Part shown: piece after piece, positions 18,628 to 27,695 of the stretch
How the letters are laid out: the number at the start of each line of letters is the position of its first letter
Numbering within the stretch: position 1 is the stretch's first letter
NCBI GenBank assembly: GCA_965262015.1
Contig: OZ253494.1
Span: 1,054,001-1,118,000, forward strand
Direction of reading: 5' to 3'
DNA length: 64,000 bases
From: G965262015 sp965262015
GTDB lineage: Bacteria > Spirochaetota > Leptospiria > Turneriellales > CBDBES01
Notes under the pieces: generated by a model
Told to the model about the DNA's origin: nothing
The model's input: only the letters and a program-made list of their open reading frames with translations
Database searches by the model: none
Position numbers and translations under genes: made by a program

Positions 18628-20871
18628 TTACTCCGACAACCTAAATTGTACTAATTGGTATGTTTTACTCATAATTGGATTGTTAAGCTTATCATAACTT
18701 GGTTTGTAACGTTTCCTTTTGTAAGCTTTTACAGCTGCTCGATCGAGACCAAAACCTAACTTTCTACCAATGATTTTAGCATTCAGCACCTTACCAGTCT
18801 TAGATATCACTAACTCCAACATAATATTTCCTTGAATAGCATTTCGCCGAGCAGCTATTGGATAATCGATCACAACATTAGACTTGTCTAATGGTACAGG
18901 CATGCTGGCACCAATAGATAAAGGATTTATAGCCTGGGCTAGAAATTTTTTCCGCTCTAGTGCTTTCTTTTTAGCTTGCTTGGCTTTCTTTTTAGCTTGC
19001 TCGGCTTTCTTTTTAGCTTGCTCGGCTTTCTTTTTAGCTTGCTCGGCTTTCTTTTTAGCTTGCTCGGCTTTCTTTTTAGCTCGCTCGGTGGTCTTTTTAG
19101 CTCGCTCGGTGGTCTTCTGCCCAGCTTTCTCTTTAGCTTGCTTGGCTTCCTCTTCAGCTTGCTTGGCTTTCTCTTTAGCTTGCTTGGCTTTCTCTTTAGC
19201 TCGCTTGGCTTCTTCTTTAGCTCGCTTAGTTTCTTTTTCAGCTTGCCTGGCTTCTTCTTTAGCTCGCTTAGTTTCTTCTTCAGCTTCCTTGGCTTCTTCT
19301 TCAGCTTCTTTAATTCTATCTAATCTTTTAGAACGAAGCTTTTCAATGGGTATAGGAGTACCTGGTATTGTTAATTGCGTTTGTATCTTAGCTTGTTCTT
19401 GAATAATCTCTTCAGGCTGTTTATCAAATGGTACAAGTATTTTCTCAGGAACTTTGTCTAACTTTACTTGTTCTGGTATAATTTTTTCTTCTTCTGGTAT
19501 TTCTTTCTGTACTTCTTCCTGTACTTCTTTTTTGCTCTTAGACGTAGAGACTATATTAAAAGCATAAATAATCTTCTTATCCTTCTTAGATAGCTGGGCA
19601 GTATAGGCTGCCTGCTCTGAGGCATACTCCACTTCTATCTGCCAATAATAACGCCCAACATCTAGATCATTAACAATAAAGCTTCTACCGGACACTAGTT
19701 TATTAATAATTATATTGCGCATCTCTTTGTCTTTGGCAACAAGAAGTCGTACAGGCACTGAACGTTCTAAATCCCAACGAAATCGAATAGCTTCACCCAA
19801 CTTTGATATAGAATTATAAGCAGGAGACTGTAATAAGAGCCCTACCGAGCCTTCAATACGGAAATCATGGGGCACAGAAGCGGTTAATTGCCCATCACGC
19901 TGTCCAGTGACCTGCCAATACCATGTACCAGCTGACAAGGCAACCTTCTTTTGGAATCCATTGGTCTTATATATAGCTTTTTTATCAAAAGTTTTTGTAG
20001 AAGAAATATACAACTCATACGAATCTAGATCCACTAATGCATTCCATCTAAAAAGAATATCATACTTAGATTTACGACTGTCTAAAACAAACAGACCGGC
20101 TGGCTCAGGATGAATACTTAAAATATCAATTTGATGAAGTGCTTTTTTTACTCTTCCACTCTCTTTATCCTCGACAATAGATAAAACCTCACCTGCTATG
20201 ATAATGTCTTCACTTAGATCTTCCTCTACCTGCCCTGGTTTATCCTTTTGTCTCTTTGCACTCTTCTTTTTTTGCCCATCTTTTGGTGCACCAAGCTCAT
20301 TCTGAGAGACTGCAGCAACTTTCTCTGTGGGCGGGGGCTTTGCCTTATTTAAACGTACTGAACCACTCTCCACATATACATTAGTTTGTTGATTAATTCT
20401 TTGTAAAGTAACTTCGGCATCACCAATATTAATGATAGAATCACCCAAACGTATTTTAGTAGTATCTGTTTCTGAAGCCCCAGTGGCTCGTAAAATACCA
20501 CTGTTAAAGACTAAACCAAGATCTTGACCATGAACCTGTATTTGCAACAAAGAGTTAGATTCTATTTCAATAATACTACCTGTTCTAAGAACAATCATTG
20601 CACTCGAATTCTCTTGTGTAAGGATATAGTCGTTATAATATACATCTGAATCTATGGCAATTACTTCCCAAATAAAACGGCCTGATAGCTTCCGTAATAC
20701 AACGTTAGATGTATGCACTACTTTACCTAGAACTTGTGCACCTGATTCATGAGAAAGCGAACGGGTAAAATGTAAATAGACAAGAACAGACCAAATAATA
20801 GAATTTAGTAACAAAAATAATATAACTTTTGTACCGCCCTGACTTTTATTAAATGAAGGATTTTGTAACAT
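18628..20871 (-). CDS. FecR-domain protein fused to a TonB C-terminal domain
   Basis: The 747-residue protein has one N-terminal membrane anchor (ILFLLLNSIIWSVLVYLHF, about 18-36). A FecR-like periplasmic domain follows (about 50-180; VHTSNVVLRKLSGRFIWEV, ITQ-like ILTQENSSAMIVLRTGSIIE). Next come Ig-like strands, a long Lys/Glu/Ala coiled coil of near-identical AKKKAEQ/KRAKEEA steps (about 530-645), and a TonB C-terminal domain (about 655-745; YPIAARRNAIQGNIMLELVI, DRAAVKAYKRKRYKP). It would pass proton-motive energy from ExbBD to the adjacent receptor (20875) and may double as a sensor. No ExbBD genes are in the window. The DNA of the coiled coil is internally repetitive (18960-19310). Confidence 0.85.
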   Translation of the reverse strand: MLQNPSFNKSQGGTKVILFLLLNSIIWSVLVYLHFTRSLSHESGAQVLGKVVHTSNVVLRKLSGRFIWEVIAIDSDVYYNDYILTQENSSAMIVLRTGSIIEIESNSLLQIQVHGQDLGLVFNSGILRATGASETDTTKIRLGDSIINIGDAEVTLQRINQQTNVYVESGSVRLNKAKPPPTEKVAAVSQNELGAPKDGQKKKSAKRQKDKPGQVEEDLSEDIIIAGEVLSIVEDKESGRVKKALHQIDILSIHPEPAGLFVLDSRKSKYDILFRWNALVDLDSYELYISSTKTFDKKAIYKTNGFQKKVALSAGTWYWQVTGQRDGQLTASVPHDFRIEGSVGLLLQSPAYNSISKLGEAIRFRWDLERSVPVRLLVAKDKEMRNIIINKLVSGRSFIVNDLDVGRYYWQIEVEYASEQAAYTAQLSKKDKKIIYAFNIVSTSKSKKEVQEEVQKEIPEEEKIIPEQVKLDKVPEKILVPFDKQPEEIIQEQAKIQTQLTIPGTPIPIEKLRSKRLDRIKEAEEEAKEAEEETKRAKEEARQAEKETKRAKEEAKRAKEKAKQAKEKAKQAEEEAKQAKEKAGQKTTERAKKTTERAKKKAEQAKKKAEQAKKKAEQAKKKAEQAKKKAKQAKKKALERKKFLAQAINPLSIGASMPVPLDKSNVVIDYPIAARRNAIQGNIMLELVISKTGKVLNAKIIGRKLGFGLDRAAVKAYKRKRYKPSYDKLNNPIMSKTYQLVQFRLSE
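18958..19130 (-). repeat. In-frame tandem repeat of the TonB coiled coil
   Basis: Copies of a 24-nt unit encoding KKKAEQAK-type octapeptides lie here, with related steps to about 19310. The unit is a multiple of three, so copy changes alter periplasmic linker length without frameshift. Confidence 0.75.
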
Positions 20872-20874
20872 ATT

Positions 20875-23739
20875 TTAAAATACGTAATCCAGTACAATAT
20901 GAAAATTACGTCCTTGTTTATACTCATACACTACTTGCCTTGTTGTACTTCCTGGTAAAATAGTTGTTTGTGCGATTGCAGGATCAAGTAAATTGGATAA
21001 TATGAAGCGCATACGTAAAGTATCGTAAAGACGCTGAGTTATTGATACACCCAAGCGATAAGCTCTTTCTTGTTCAATCTGGTTACGGAAACCTTGAACT
21101 CCTACTCTCGTAATGTACCGACCTGTTGTATGAAAGATCATAGAAAATAGAGTACCATACTTCTGATGAGCATAATTTATACTAGCATTAACGATATAAG
21201 ACGGTTGGCCTTGTAAACGTCTCTTTGTGTCCAATAAGGAAGAGGCGATTGTAGCAAAAATATCAGGATTATTAATCTCTTTATACGATATAGTGTTGGG
21301 GAAGTCGATTCTAGAACTACCCAATGTGAGATTACCTGTAAGATAGATATCACCCCAAGTTAATGGAAGCAACTGATCAAAACGATATCTTCCTTCTAGT
21401 TCAACACCATAAACATGAGCCCGATCAGCATTAAAAAACGTATAGGTATTGCTTGTAGAAATGATGGGCAACTCCTCAATTGGCTTCCTAATATCTTTGT
21501 AATACCCACTAATGGATATAAAATCCTTTAAACCAAAATACCATTCAAAACGTATATCTACATTATCAATGTTAGATTTTACAAGTTGAGAGTTTCCAAA
21601 GATAGTATCACCAGTAACAGCACTGGTGGTCACGTATGATCCAAACTCTCTATAATCTGGACGGGCCATACTATGAGAGTATGACGTTTTTAATTTTACA
21701 TTTTCTATAACAGTATATGACAAAATAATAGAAGGTAAAATATCATAGTCAATAAACTCTGTTTTATTTGCACTGTTAGTCAAACTTAAAGTCTGTGAGC
21801 CAGTTACTAACTGAGAATATTCAAGCCTAGCTCCAGTAGAGAGATGAATCTCACGTGTAAGGGGCATCACTAATTGAAAAAAATAGGCATAAATACTTTG
21901 GCTAGATTGGGTACGATTCCCTGTATCATTATTTTCAGTAAAGCGAACGCCATCTATAAGCTTGTCGTCTAATATAGACTGAAAGACACTTTCAGCATCA
22001 TTTGCTAATACATTGGAGGAGAATTGCGAGCTATCACTAATCTCCCAAAGAAAACTACGTAATAAATTATCTCGATTACGATATAAATAATTAACACCAG
22101 TCTTAAAATGGGATTTGAATTGGTCCCACTGTCTAAAATCAAACTTCCAGTATATTGAGCCATTATAAGTAGAATCAACATGTAGGTTATAATCTCTATG
22201 AAATTGTTGCACTAAGTAATTGTCTGCTACAGCACCTTTATGGTAGTTTGACTCTCGTTTATCAGGTTCGTCTCTTGTAGAAAGAGAATAACCAAAATCC
22301 CACCCTAATTTATGAGATTTATCAATGGAGTGAATTCCATCTATACCAAGAAATAAAAAACCTTGACCAACATAATGTAATAAATCTTCACGAGTAGCAC
22401 CATCTAAATCACTTTCCACAAAAGTACGTACGGCATTGTTACTAGAGTTATGGCTATAATAAGCTACAAAATTCAGCTTATTCTGTTTATTTATCCAATA
22501 ATGAGATGATAAAGCCAGACCATACGTAGTTTGGTAAGCAGAGAGGTTACTAGTTTCAGTTGATAGTAGTGCACCTGACGTATTATAAGCATCTTTTTTC
22601 TCCACACGATTTTGTGAAAGTTCTCTAAACAATAAAGAGAAAAAATAACTAAGGTTAGAGGTTGGGCTAAAAACATGCTGGTTGGTATACTGCACGATCC
22701 CATTTATCTGTGGAAGTGCTCTTTTGCTCCGGATATTCCAAATATTATTATTTGCAAACAATTGTGTAGTTTGGAATTTAGCATCATTATCTGAAGGCTG
22801 TACGATTTGTTTAGATAAATCACTTGGGAGCCGTCTATTCGAATCAAATGAACTCAAGCCCAAGCCATCTAATCCGCTACCATCATAAGTCTGAAAAGAT
22901 CTAAAACTAGCCCGTGTATTAAAACCCATAACAAATATTAGATTAAGTCTTTTTTTATCTATATATTCACTGAGATGTATATTCGTAGTACCACCCGAAA
23001 ATTCACCTATTCTACTGGGAGAGTAGATCTTATCAATAATCACATTGTCAATGAGATAAATTGGGAATATACTTGAGATTACTCCTTTAGTATCAGGGTC
23101 TACTGAACCAATCAAGAAATTATTAAGATACAAGGAACTGTAACGACGACCAAGACCACGCACATGAATAAAATCTCCGTTGATCGTATGCACACCTGGG
23201 ATACGTACTACCGTGTTGGCAACATTATCATCTATGAACTGTGCACTTAACTCAAAGCTAATCCCATCTTCAAATCCATCATGACGCTTTCTTCCTCCAG
23301 TCAAAGCAGATTCACTATTATTAATCACTGTTACTGGCCCAGCACTTGAACTTGTAATGGTACTGGGCAGTGCATCATAAGCAATTTTTAAATGATAATT
23401 TCTTACTACAGGCGAAACCTCTACCTCATCAATATCAGTAGTAGTATCATCTTTTTGATCACTACTAACACTTTGTGTTGCAATCTTATCTTTTAAGGAA
23501 ATATAACCAGGAAGCACTAACTTCATCTTGTATATCTTCCCAGATAATAGCCCAGGGAAGGAATAAAAACCATCTTTATTTGTAATTTCAACTAACGTTG
23601 CGGGGCCTTCTAATAGCACAGTAACCCCAACGACAGGTAAGTTCGTTTCATAATCCCGCACTGTGCCTTGTAAAGTTACTCCAAAGAGAACAGAAGGCAT
23701 ACAAACCAGGAAGTAAGATATCCAATATTTTAAATACAT
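20875..23739 (-). CDS. TonB-dependent outer-membrane receptor
   Basis: The ATG at 23739 gives 954 residues beginning MYLKYWISYFLVCMPSVLFG, an export signal; a GTG at 23763 is also open. A CarboxypepD_reg-like domain follows (GTVRDYETNLPVVGVTVLLE ... GFYSFPGLLSG, about 25-105). Next are a TonB-box-like DEVEVSPVV, a plug domain (VVRIPGVHTINGDFIHVRGL ... SLYLNNFLIG) and a beta-barrel ending in an aromatic residue (…VLDYVF). It imports a bulky ligand such as a siderophore, cofactor or glycan using the TonB fusion encoded three nt downstream. No regulator binding site was evident upstream. Confidence 0.92.
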   Translation of the reverse strand: MYLKYWISYFLVCMPSVLFGVTLQGTVRDYETNLPVVGVTVLLEGPATLVEITNKDGFYSFPGLLSGKIYKMKLVLPGYISLKDKIATQSVSSDQKDDTTTDIDEVEVSPVVRNYHLKIAYDALPSTITSSSAGPVTVINNSESALTGGRKRHDGFEDGISFELSAQFIDDNVANTVVRIPGVHTINGDFIHVRGLGRRYSSLYLNNFLIGSVDPDTKGVISSIFPIYLIDNVIIDKIYSPSRIGEFSGGTTNIHLSEYIDKKRLNLIFVMGFNTRASFRSFQTYDGSGLDGLGLSSFDSNRRLPSDLSKQIVQPSDNDAKFQTTQLFANNNIWNIRSKRALPQINGIVQYTNQHVFSPTSNLSYFFSLLFRELSQNRVEKKDAYNTSGALLSTETSNLSAYQTTYGLALSSHYWINKQNKLNFVAYYSHNSSNNAVRTFVESDLDGATREDLLHYVGQGFLFLGIDGIHSIDKSHKLGWDFGYSLSTRDEPDKRESNYHKGAVADNYLVQQFHRDYNLHVDSTYNGSIYWKFDFRQWDQFKSHFKTGVNYLYRNRDNLLRSFLWEISDSSQFSSNVLANDAESVFQSILDDKLIDGVRFTENNDTGNRTQSSQSIYAYFFQLVMPLTREIHLSTGARLEYSQLVTGSQTLSLTNSANKTEFIDYDILPSIILSYTVIENVKLKTSYSHSMARPDYREFGSYVTTSAVTGDTIFGNSQLVKSNIDNVDIRFEWYFGLKDFISISGYYKDIRKPIEELPIISTSNTYTFFNADRAHVYGVELEGRYRFDQLLPLTWGDIYLTGNLTLGSSRIDFPNTISYKEINNPDIFATIASSLLDTKRRLQGQPSYIVNASINYAHQKYGTLFSMIFHTTGRYITRVGVQGFRNQIEQERAYRLGVSITQRLYDTLRMRFILSNLLDPAIAQTTILPGSTTRQVVYEYKQGRNFHIVLDYVF

Positions 23740-23986
23740 GTGAACTATAAACAAAGCCACCACACATGGCCTTGTCGCAATAACGAGCCAATAAGATGAA
23801 ATGTCAACACACTATTTACGACATGGTACTGCATTAAATTCATTAATTTTAGTTAAAAGATGCTCAAGATTACCATCTATAACAAAGATAATAAATATAA
23901 AATACTTTTTCTACTTTAGTTTTTCACTAGACTGTCGCTAACTTAGTATGTGGGAGAGGATATCCTCGTAGGGGGAGGGAATTATT

Positions 23987-24652
23987 ATGAAAAGGCTGTT
24001 ATTAATATTCTTTTGTATTTCTCTTGGGCTACTTGCTGGTCCCAAAGATAATATTAGCAATCCATGGGATACTACTAATATTGAAAAGGAAATTAAAGTG
24101 CTCCATGCTAATCTTGCCAAAATATTTAGTAGTAATGATATAGATGGAATTAAAAATAATCAGTACAGTACAGATATCAATATGGGCTATCATAACTTTT
24201 TTAGTGATCGTGAGAAATATGTTTATCGTCAGAGAGCTGTATGTTATTTTTCAGGTTTAAAATTACAAAAAATTGTATTCCTATACCAGCAAAGTGATAC
24301 AACAAGATATTTCACAGAAGTAAGGCGTATAGAAGTAAATAACATAGGTGGTAAAACCATGGGTTCCATGCAGATTATATATGTTAGTTGGACATTGGAT
24401 GAAGATCTGACAAATAAGGCAGTAAATAGGCAACTATTACCTCTCGATCCTAAACAGGCATTCCCTCCCGCGGCAGAAATTAAGATATATCATTTAGAAT
24501 CTTTGAAACCTAGACAGAGATATTCCACATTAAGAGAGTACAGAAAAATGTTAAATAAGTTAGGTCGTATGATTGAATACCGGATGCAACACAAAGAATA
24601 CCAAAAAAATATTCAAGTGAACCATTCACTTAAAATTGGTAAGAACAACTAG
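23987..24652 (+). CDS. Exported protein of unknown function
   Basis: The ATG is preceded by a strong GGGGGAGGG site. The 221-residue protein has a signal peptide (MKRLLLIFFCISLGLLAGPK) and a soluble, charged mature part. Its middle is beta-rich (YVYRQRAVCYFSGLKLQKIV ... YFTEVRRIEVNN) and its C-terminus is helical and Lys/Arg/Gln-rich. No domain is recognised. It is divergent from the TonB receptor and convergent with the DUF420 gene. Confidence 0.65.
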   Translation: MKRLLLIFFCISLGLLAGPKDNISNPWDTTNIEKEIKVLHANLAKIFSSNDIDGIKNNQYSTDINMGYHNFFSDREKYVYRQRAVCYFSGLKLQKIVFLYQQSDTTRYFTEVRRIEVNNIGGKTMGSMQIIYVSWTLDEDLTNKAVNRQLLPLDPKQAFPPAAEIKIYHLESLKPRQRYSTLREYRKMLNKLGRMIEYRMQHKEYQKNIQVNHSLKIGKNN

Positions 24653-24712
24653 AATAGTGGTTGATAAAAATAGTATAGTACATATCCTTATAACAATGCT
24701 CAGACATGTTCG

Positions 24713-25180
24713 TTAGCTTATAAAGGCAAAAAAATAAAAAGCAAGACCAAGTAAAACAGTTAACCATAGACAAATAAACGCTACACGCCCTAGTCGCTTA
24801 TGCATGAGGCTACTTTGGTTTGGAGATATAGAAGTTCGAAAAGCATACATAGCATGAGAAAAAGTAATTGTCCACATAATGACAGTAGATATGGCAAAAC
24901 ATAAGTGTATCCATAAAATAGGCCAAACTAAGGTTACATAGTATTTTGAATTCTTAGCACTATCTATCCAACCGTAATAACGTACTTCAATTTCAAATAA
25001 AATAATAGTGAAAATTAATAATCCAGTTAAAAATAATTGTAATTTTCTATGTAATAGATAATTCCGTTGAAAACGTACAGTATAAATACTATATGTCAGA
25101 ACCATTAAGGCAAGAAGGAAAATAACAATAATAACGTCCATTCGCCATGAAGCACGTGAAATATTGATAAATAATACCAT
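24713..25180 (-). CDS. DUF420-family membrane protein
   Basis: The 155-residue protein has four predicted membrane helices. It shows the spaced histidines HRKLQLF, LWIHLCFA, TFSHAMYAF and MHKRLGRVA that mark DUF420, a family usually encoded with cytochrome c oxidases and thought to help in their assembly. It lies downstream of the Act complex genes, beyond the tRNA. A second in-frame ATG at 25141 is possible. Confidence 0.8.
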   Translation of the reverse strand: MVLFINISRASWRMDVIIVIFLLALMVLTYSIYTVRFQRNYLLHRKLQLFLTGLLIFTIILFEIEVRYYGWIDSAKNSKYYVTLVWPILWIHLCFAISTVIMWTITFSHAMYAFRTSISPNQSSLMHKRLGRVAFICLWLTVLLGLAFYFFAFIS

Positions 25181-25243
25181 ACTTCTCTGAAATTCTAATT
25201 AAGATACTCAACAACTAAAAACAATCTTTAGCTATAAAAAAAA

Positions 25244-25313
25244 GCGGGCGATGGGACTCGAACCCACGCTAAAAGCTTGGAAGGCTTTTGTGCTACCGTT
25301 ACACCACGCCCGC
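25244..25313 (-). tRNA. tRNA-Gly (anticodon UCC)
   Basis: The minus strand folds into a cloverleaf. The acceptor stem is GCGGGCG/CGCCCGC, the D-arm contains AACGGTAG, the anticodon stem AAAGC/GCTTT encloses CTTCCAA with anticodon TCC, and the T-arm contains GTTCGAGTCC. CCA is not encoded. A run of T follows the 3' end. It sits between the last Act gene and the DUF420 gene. Confidence 0.95.
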
Positions 25314-25323
25314 ATCAGTATTG

Positions 25324-26544
25324 TTAATGTGGCTGGTGAAAATGGAGTGATGTTTGTAAATCTACATCTCCAACAGGTAATTCATTAGATTTGGCAAAAT
25401 AATGAAAAAATACATAACCAAATAAGCCTACCGAACCCATAAATGCTCCTATCTCATTCCAAGATACAGGGAATCTATTTTTTATATTAAATCCACCGTA
25501 TACACTCCAAATAATATCCATAAACCCCATAAATAAACACCAACAAGCTATGCCACACAAAACTTTTGGTTTTCTTTTAACCTGTCTAGAAAGTAATACA
25601 ATAAACGGTACAATAAAATGCCCTACCCAGAATAAGATAGTAAACAGGCCAAAGAAATTTTTATGAGTAAAACGTAGACGTCTTTCTAAGTAGATAGTTT
25701 CTTCTGGTAAATTAGTATACCATATTAACATGAACTGTGAAAATGCAATATATGCCCAAAAAATAGTAAACATAAGTAAGAACTTACCTAAATCATGATA
25801 GTGCTCAACTGTAACTTGTTTTAGTCCATTATTATATTGAATAACATACAAGAGAATAATCCAAGCTGAAATACCTGAATATGCTGCACCTGAAAATACA
25901 TAAATAGGGAACATCGAAGAATACCAATGTGGTTCTAAGGACATGACAACATCAATTGAAAAAAAGGCTAATAGATATGCCATCCCAACCATATAGCCTG
26001 CTCCCATTCTTACTAATTTGTCTTTTATGGCAACTCTTTCTGTGGGATTACAATCATCCTGCACTAAAGATTTTTTATGCATCATACGCCCTAACATATA
26101 CAGCATAACAAAATATAAGACCACACGGGAGATGAAGAATGGAGTATTTAGATACCAGGCTTTAGCATCCAATAGTGTATCCTGTTTAATCAGACCAGTG
26201 CAATCATGATTAATAGTACAATGTTCATAATGGGCCCATTCATATATGTGAGATAGACTAAAAAATAAAGCGATCATAAATAAAAAAGTAATAGGAAGTA
26301 TATATACCATGGTCTCTGGGATACGGCGAATAGCAACTGACCATTTAGCACCTGCAATAAATTGTAAGGCTGTAAAAAAGCCCCCACTCACGGAGACTGT
26401 GAACAGAAAACATATCACTGCAAGCAACAATAACCAACCTTGATCAGGCGAAATATAGAATGTCATCATTAAGGTTACAAGCCCCAAACCTACCATGCCC
26501 AATAAGATAGAACGCACATCTGAAGATAGTATAAATTTTTGCAT
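25324..26544 (-). CDS. actF: Alternative complex III subunit ActF (NrfD-like)
   Basis: The 406-residue polytopic protein has about ten membrane segments and the NrfD/PsrC-like pattern of ActF (FFTALQFIAGAKWSVAIRRI, SLEPHWYSSMFPIYVFSGAA, HKNFFGLFTILFWVGHFIVP). It is a quinol-side membrane subunit of the complex that passes electrons from quinol to cytochrome c. The gene order matches the canonical actABCDEF operon. Confidence 0.9.
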   Translation of the reverse strand: MQKFILSSDVRSILLGMVGLGLVTLMMTFYISPDQGWLLLLAVICFLFTVSVSGGFFTALQFIAGAKWSVAIRRIPETMVYILPITFLFMIALFFSLSHIYEWAHYEHCTINHDCTGLIKQDTLLDAKAWYLNTPFFISRVVLYFVMLYMLGRMMHKKSLVQDDCNPTERVAIKDKLVRMGAGYMVGMAYLLAFFSIDVVMSLEPHWYSSMFPIYVFSGAAYSGISAWIILLYVIQYNNGLKQVTVEHYHDLGKFLLMFTIFWAYIAFSQFMLIWYTNLPEETIYLERRLRFTHKNFFGLFTILFWVGHFIVPFIVLLSRQVKRKPKVLCGIACWCLFMGFMDIIWSVYGGFNIKNRFPVSWNEIGAFMGSVGLFGYVFFHYFAKSNELPVGDVDLQTSLHFHQPH

Positions 26545-26572
26545 ATTATATCACCCTAATAAATTGTATTTG

Positions 26573-27139
26573 TTACCATATAACAGCGGATTTTTTTTGT
26601 AAATACTTTACGTAGTGTGCAATAGCCCATTTATCTTTTTCTAATATATGCGTTGAATAGCTTTGCATAGAACGTATACCCACTTGAATTACATGATATA
26701 TCCGCTTAGCAGGCCAGGTAACAGGAGGCACTTCTCGATTAGGCACCTGCACAAGAGGTCTCACTCCAACCCATTTTTTCTTAATTGGACCATCACCTTT
26801 ACCACTAATACCATGACAAGGAGCACAATAGATAGCATATTGTTTTTTTCCTCTTCGTAAAACAATGTTACTGATATGATTAAAAGGACTTTTTAATTCA
26901 GAAGCTATTTGATCATAATTCTGTAAATACTCTTTCATAGTATATACAGAAGATCCATAAGGTATAGTATTCTCAGGAGGTAACATTGCCCCCTGTCGCT
27001 TACCAATAAAATCATACTCTTGTGAATCTACAGCAGGTGAATAATGCATATCCGGGAAGTAATCATAGCCAACACATCCTACCTGCAAGAATATGAACAA
27101 AAAACAACTACAACGTTTCATAGGTATTTGTCTAATCAC
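26573..27139 (-). CDS. actE: Alternative complex III subunit ActE (mono-haem cytochrome c lipoprotein)
   Basis: One c-type haem site, CAPCHGISGKGDGP, is present along with the ActE-like N-terminal feature YDYFPDMHYSPAVDSQEY. The leader LFIFLQVGC is a lipoprotein signal, placing the subunit on the periplasmic face of the membrane. A GTG at 27139 with GGTGG upstream overlaps actD by eight nt; an ATG at 27121 is the alternative start. Confidence 0.9.
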   Translation of the reverse strand: MIRQIPMKRCSCFLFIFLQVGCVGYDYFPDMHYSPAVDSQEYDFIGKRQGAMLPPENTIPYGSSVYTMKEYLQNYDQIASELKSPFNHISNIVLRRGKKQYAIYCAPCHGISGKGDGPIKKKWVGVRPLVQVPNREVPPVTWPAKRIYHVIQVGIRSMQSYSTHILEKDKWAIAHYVKYLQKKSAVIW

Positions 27140-27683
27140 TTAAAACCACCTTGGTAATATGGTGAGGCAAATCACCTAGTATGGTTTTTATTTTTTTTTC
27201 ATCTATCTCATCACCAATCCAAATACATAAACGATCTTGGGTTGTTCCTGGTGCAAATAATGGCCTACTTGGCTTATATGAGCGAGATAAAAACAAGAAA
27301 GCAACCAAGGTAAAAATACCACTGAATAAAATTGTTAATTCGAAAGTAATAGGAATATAAGCAGGCCAAGCGAAGAATGGCTTACCTCCAATATTCATAG
27401 GCCAGTCTATCACATCTACATAGAACATAAAAGAGAATGAAAAAGAACAGCCCAAGATACCACCCAATAACGTAAATAAGGTTAACCATGAGCGTTGTAA
27501 ACCCATTGCCTTATCTAAACCATGTACAGGAAATGGAGTAAAGCAATCTATTTTTTCTATATGGGAAGCAACTAACTTCTTCGTGGCCAAAAGTAATGTA
27601 GATTCATCTTTAACATACACCAACCATCCAGAATTAACTTCTTGGTAGCGAAACAGACCTTTGCGAATATCACTAAACTTCAT
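27132..27683 (-). CDS. actD: Alternative complex III subunit ActD (DUF3341)
   Basis: The 183-residue protein has a soluble N-terminus and two membrane helices (LFTLLGGILGCSFSFSFMFY and ITFELTILFSGIFTLVAFLF). The segment between them, GGKPFFAWPAYIPITFE, is typical of DUF3341/ActD. It is placed between actC and actE as in other act operons. Confidence 0.92.
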   Translation of the reverse strand: MKFSDIRKGLFRYQEVNSGWLVYVKDESTLLLATKKLVASHIEKIDCFTPFPVHGLDKAMGLQRSWLTLFTLLGGILGCSFSFSFMFYVDVIDWPMNIGGKPFFAWPAYIPITFELTILFSGIFTLVAFLFLSRSYKPSRPLFAPGTTQDRLCIWIGDEIDEKKIKTILGDLPHHITKVVLSD

Positions 27684-27695
27684 ACTGTCTTCTCA

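Noticed and set aside
18884..19402. Plus-strand frames of repeated Phe/Leu/Ala opposite the coiled coil
   Set aside because: They are antisense shadows of the Lys/Glu/Ala coiled coil in the TonB fusion.
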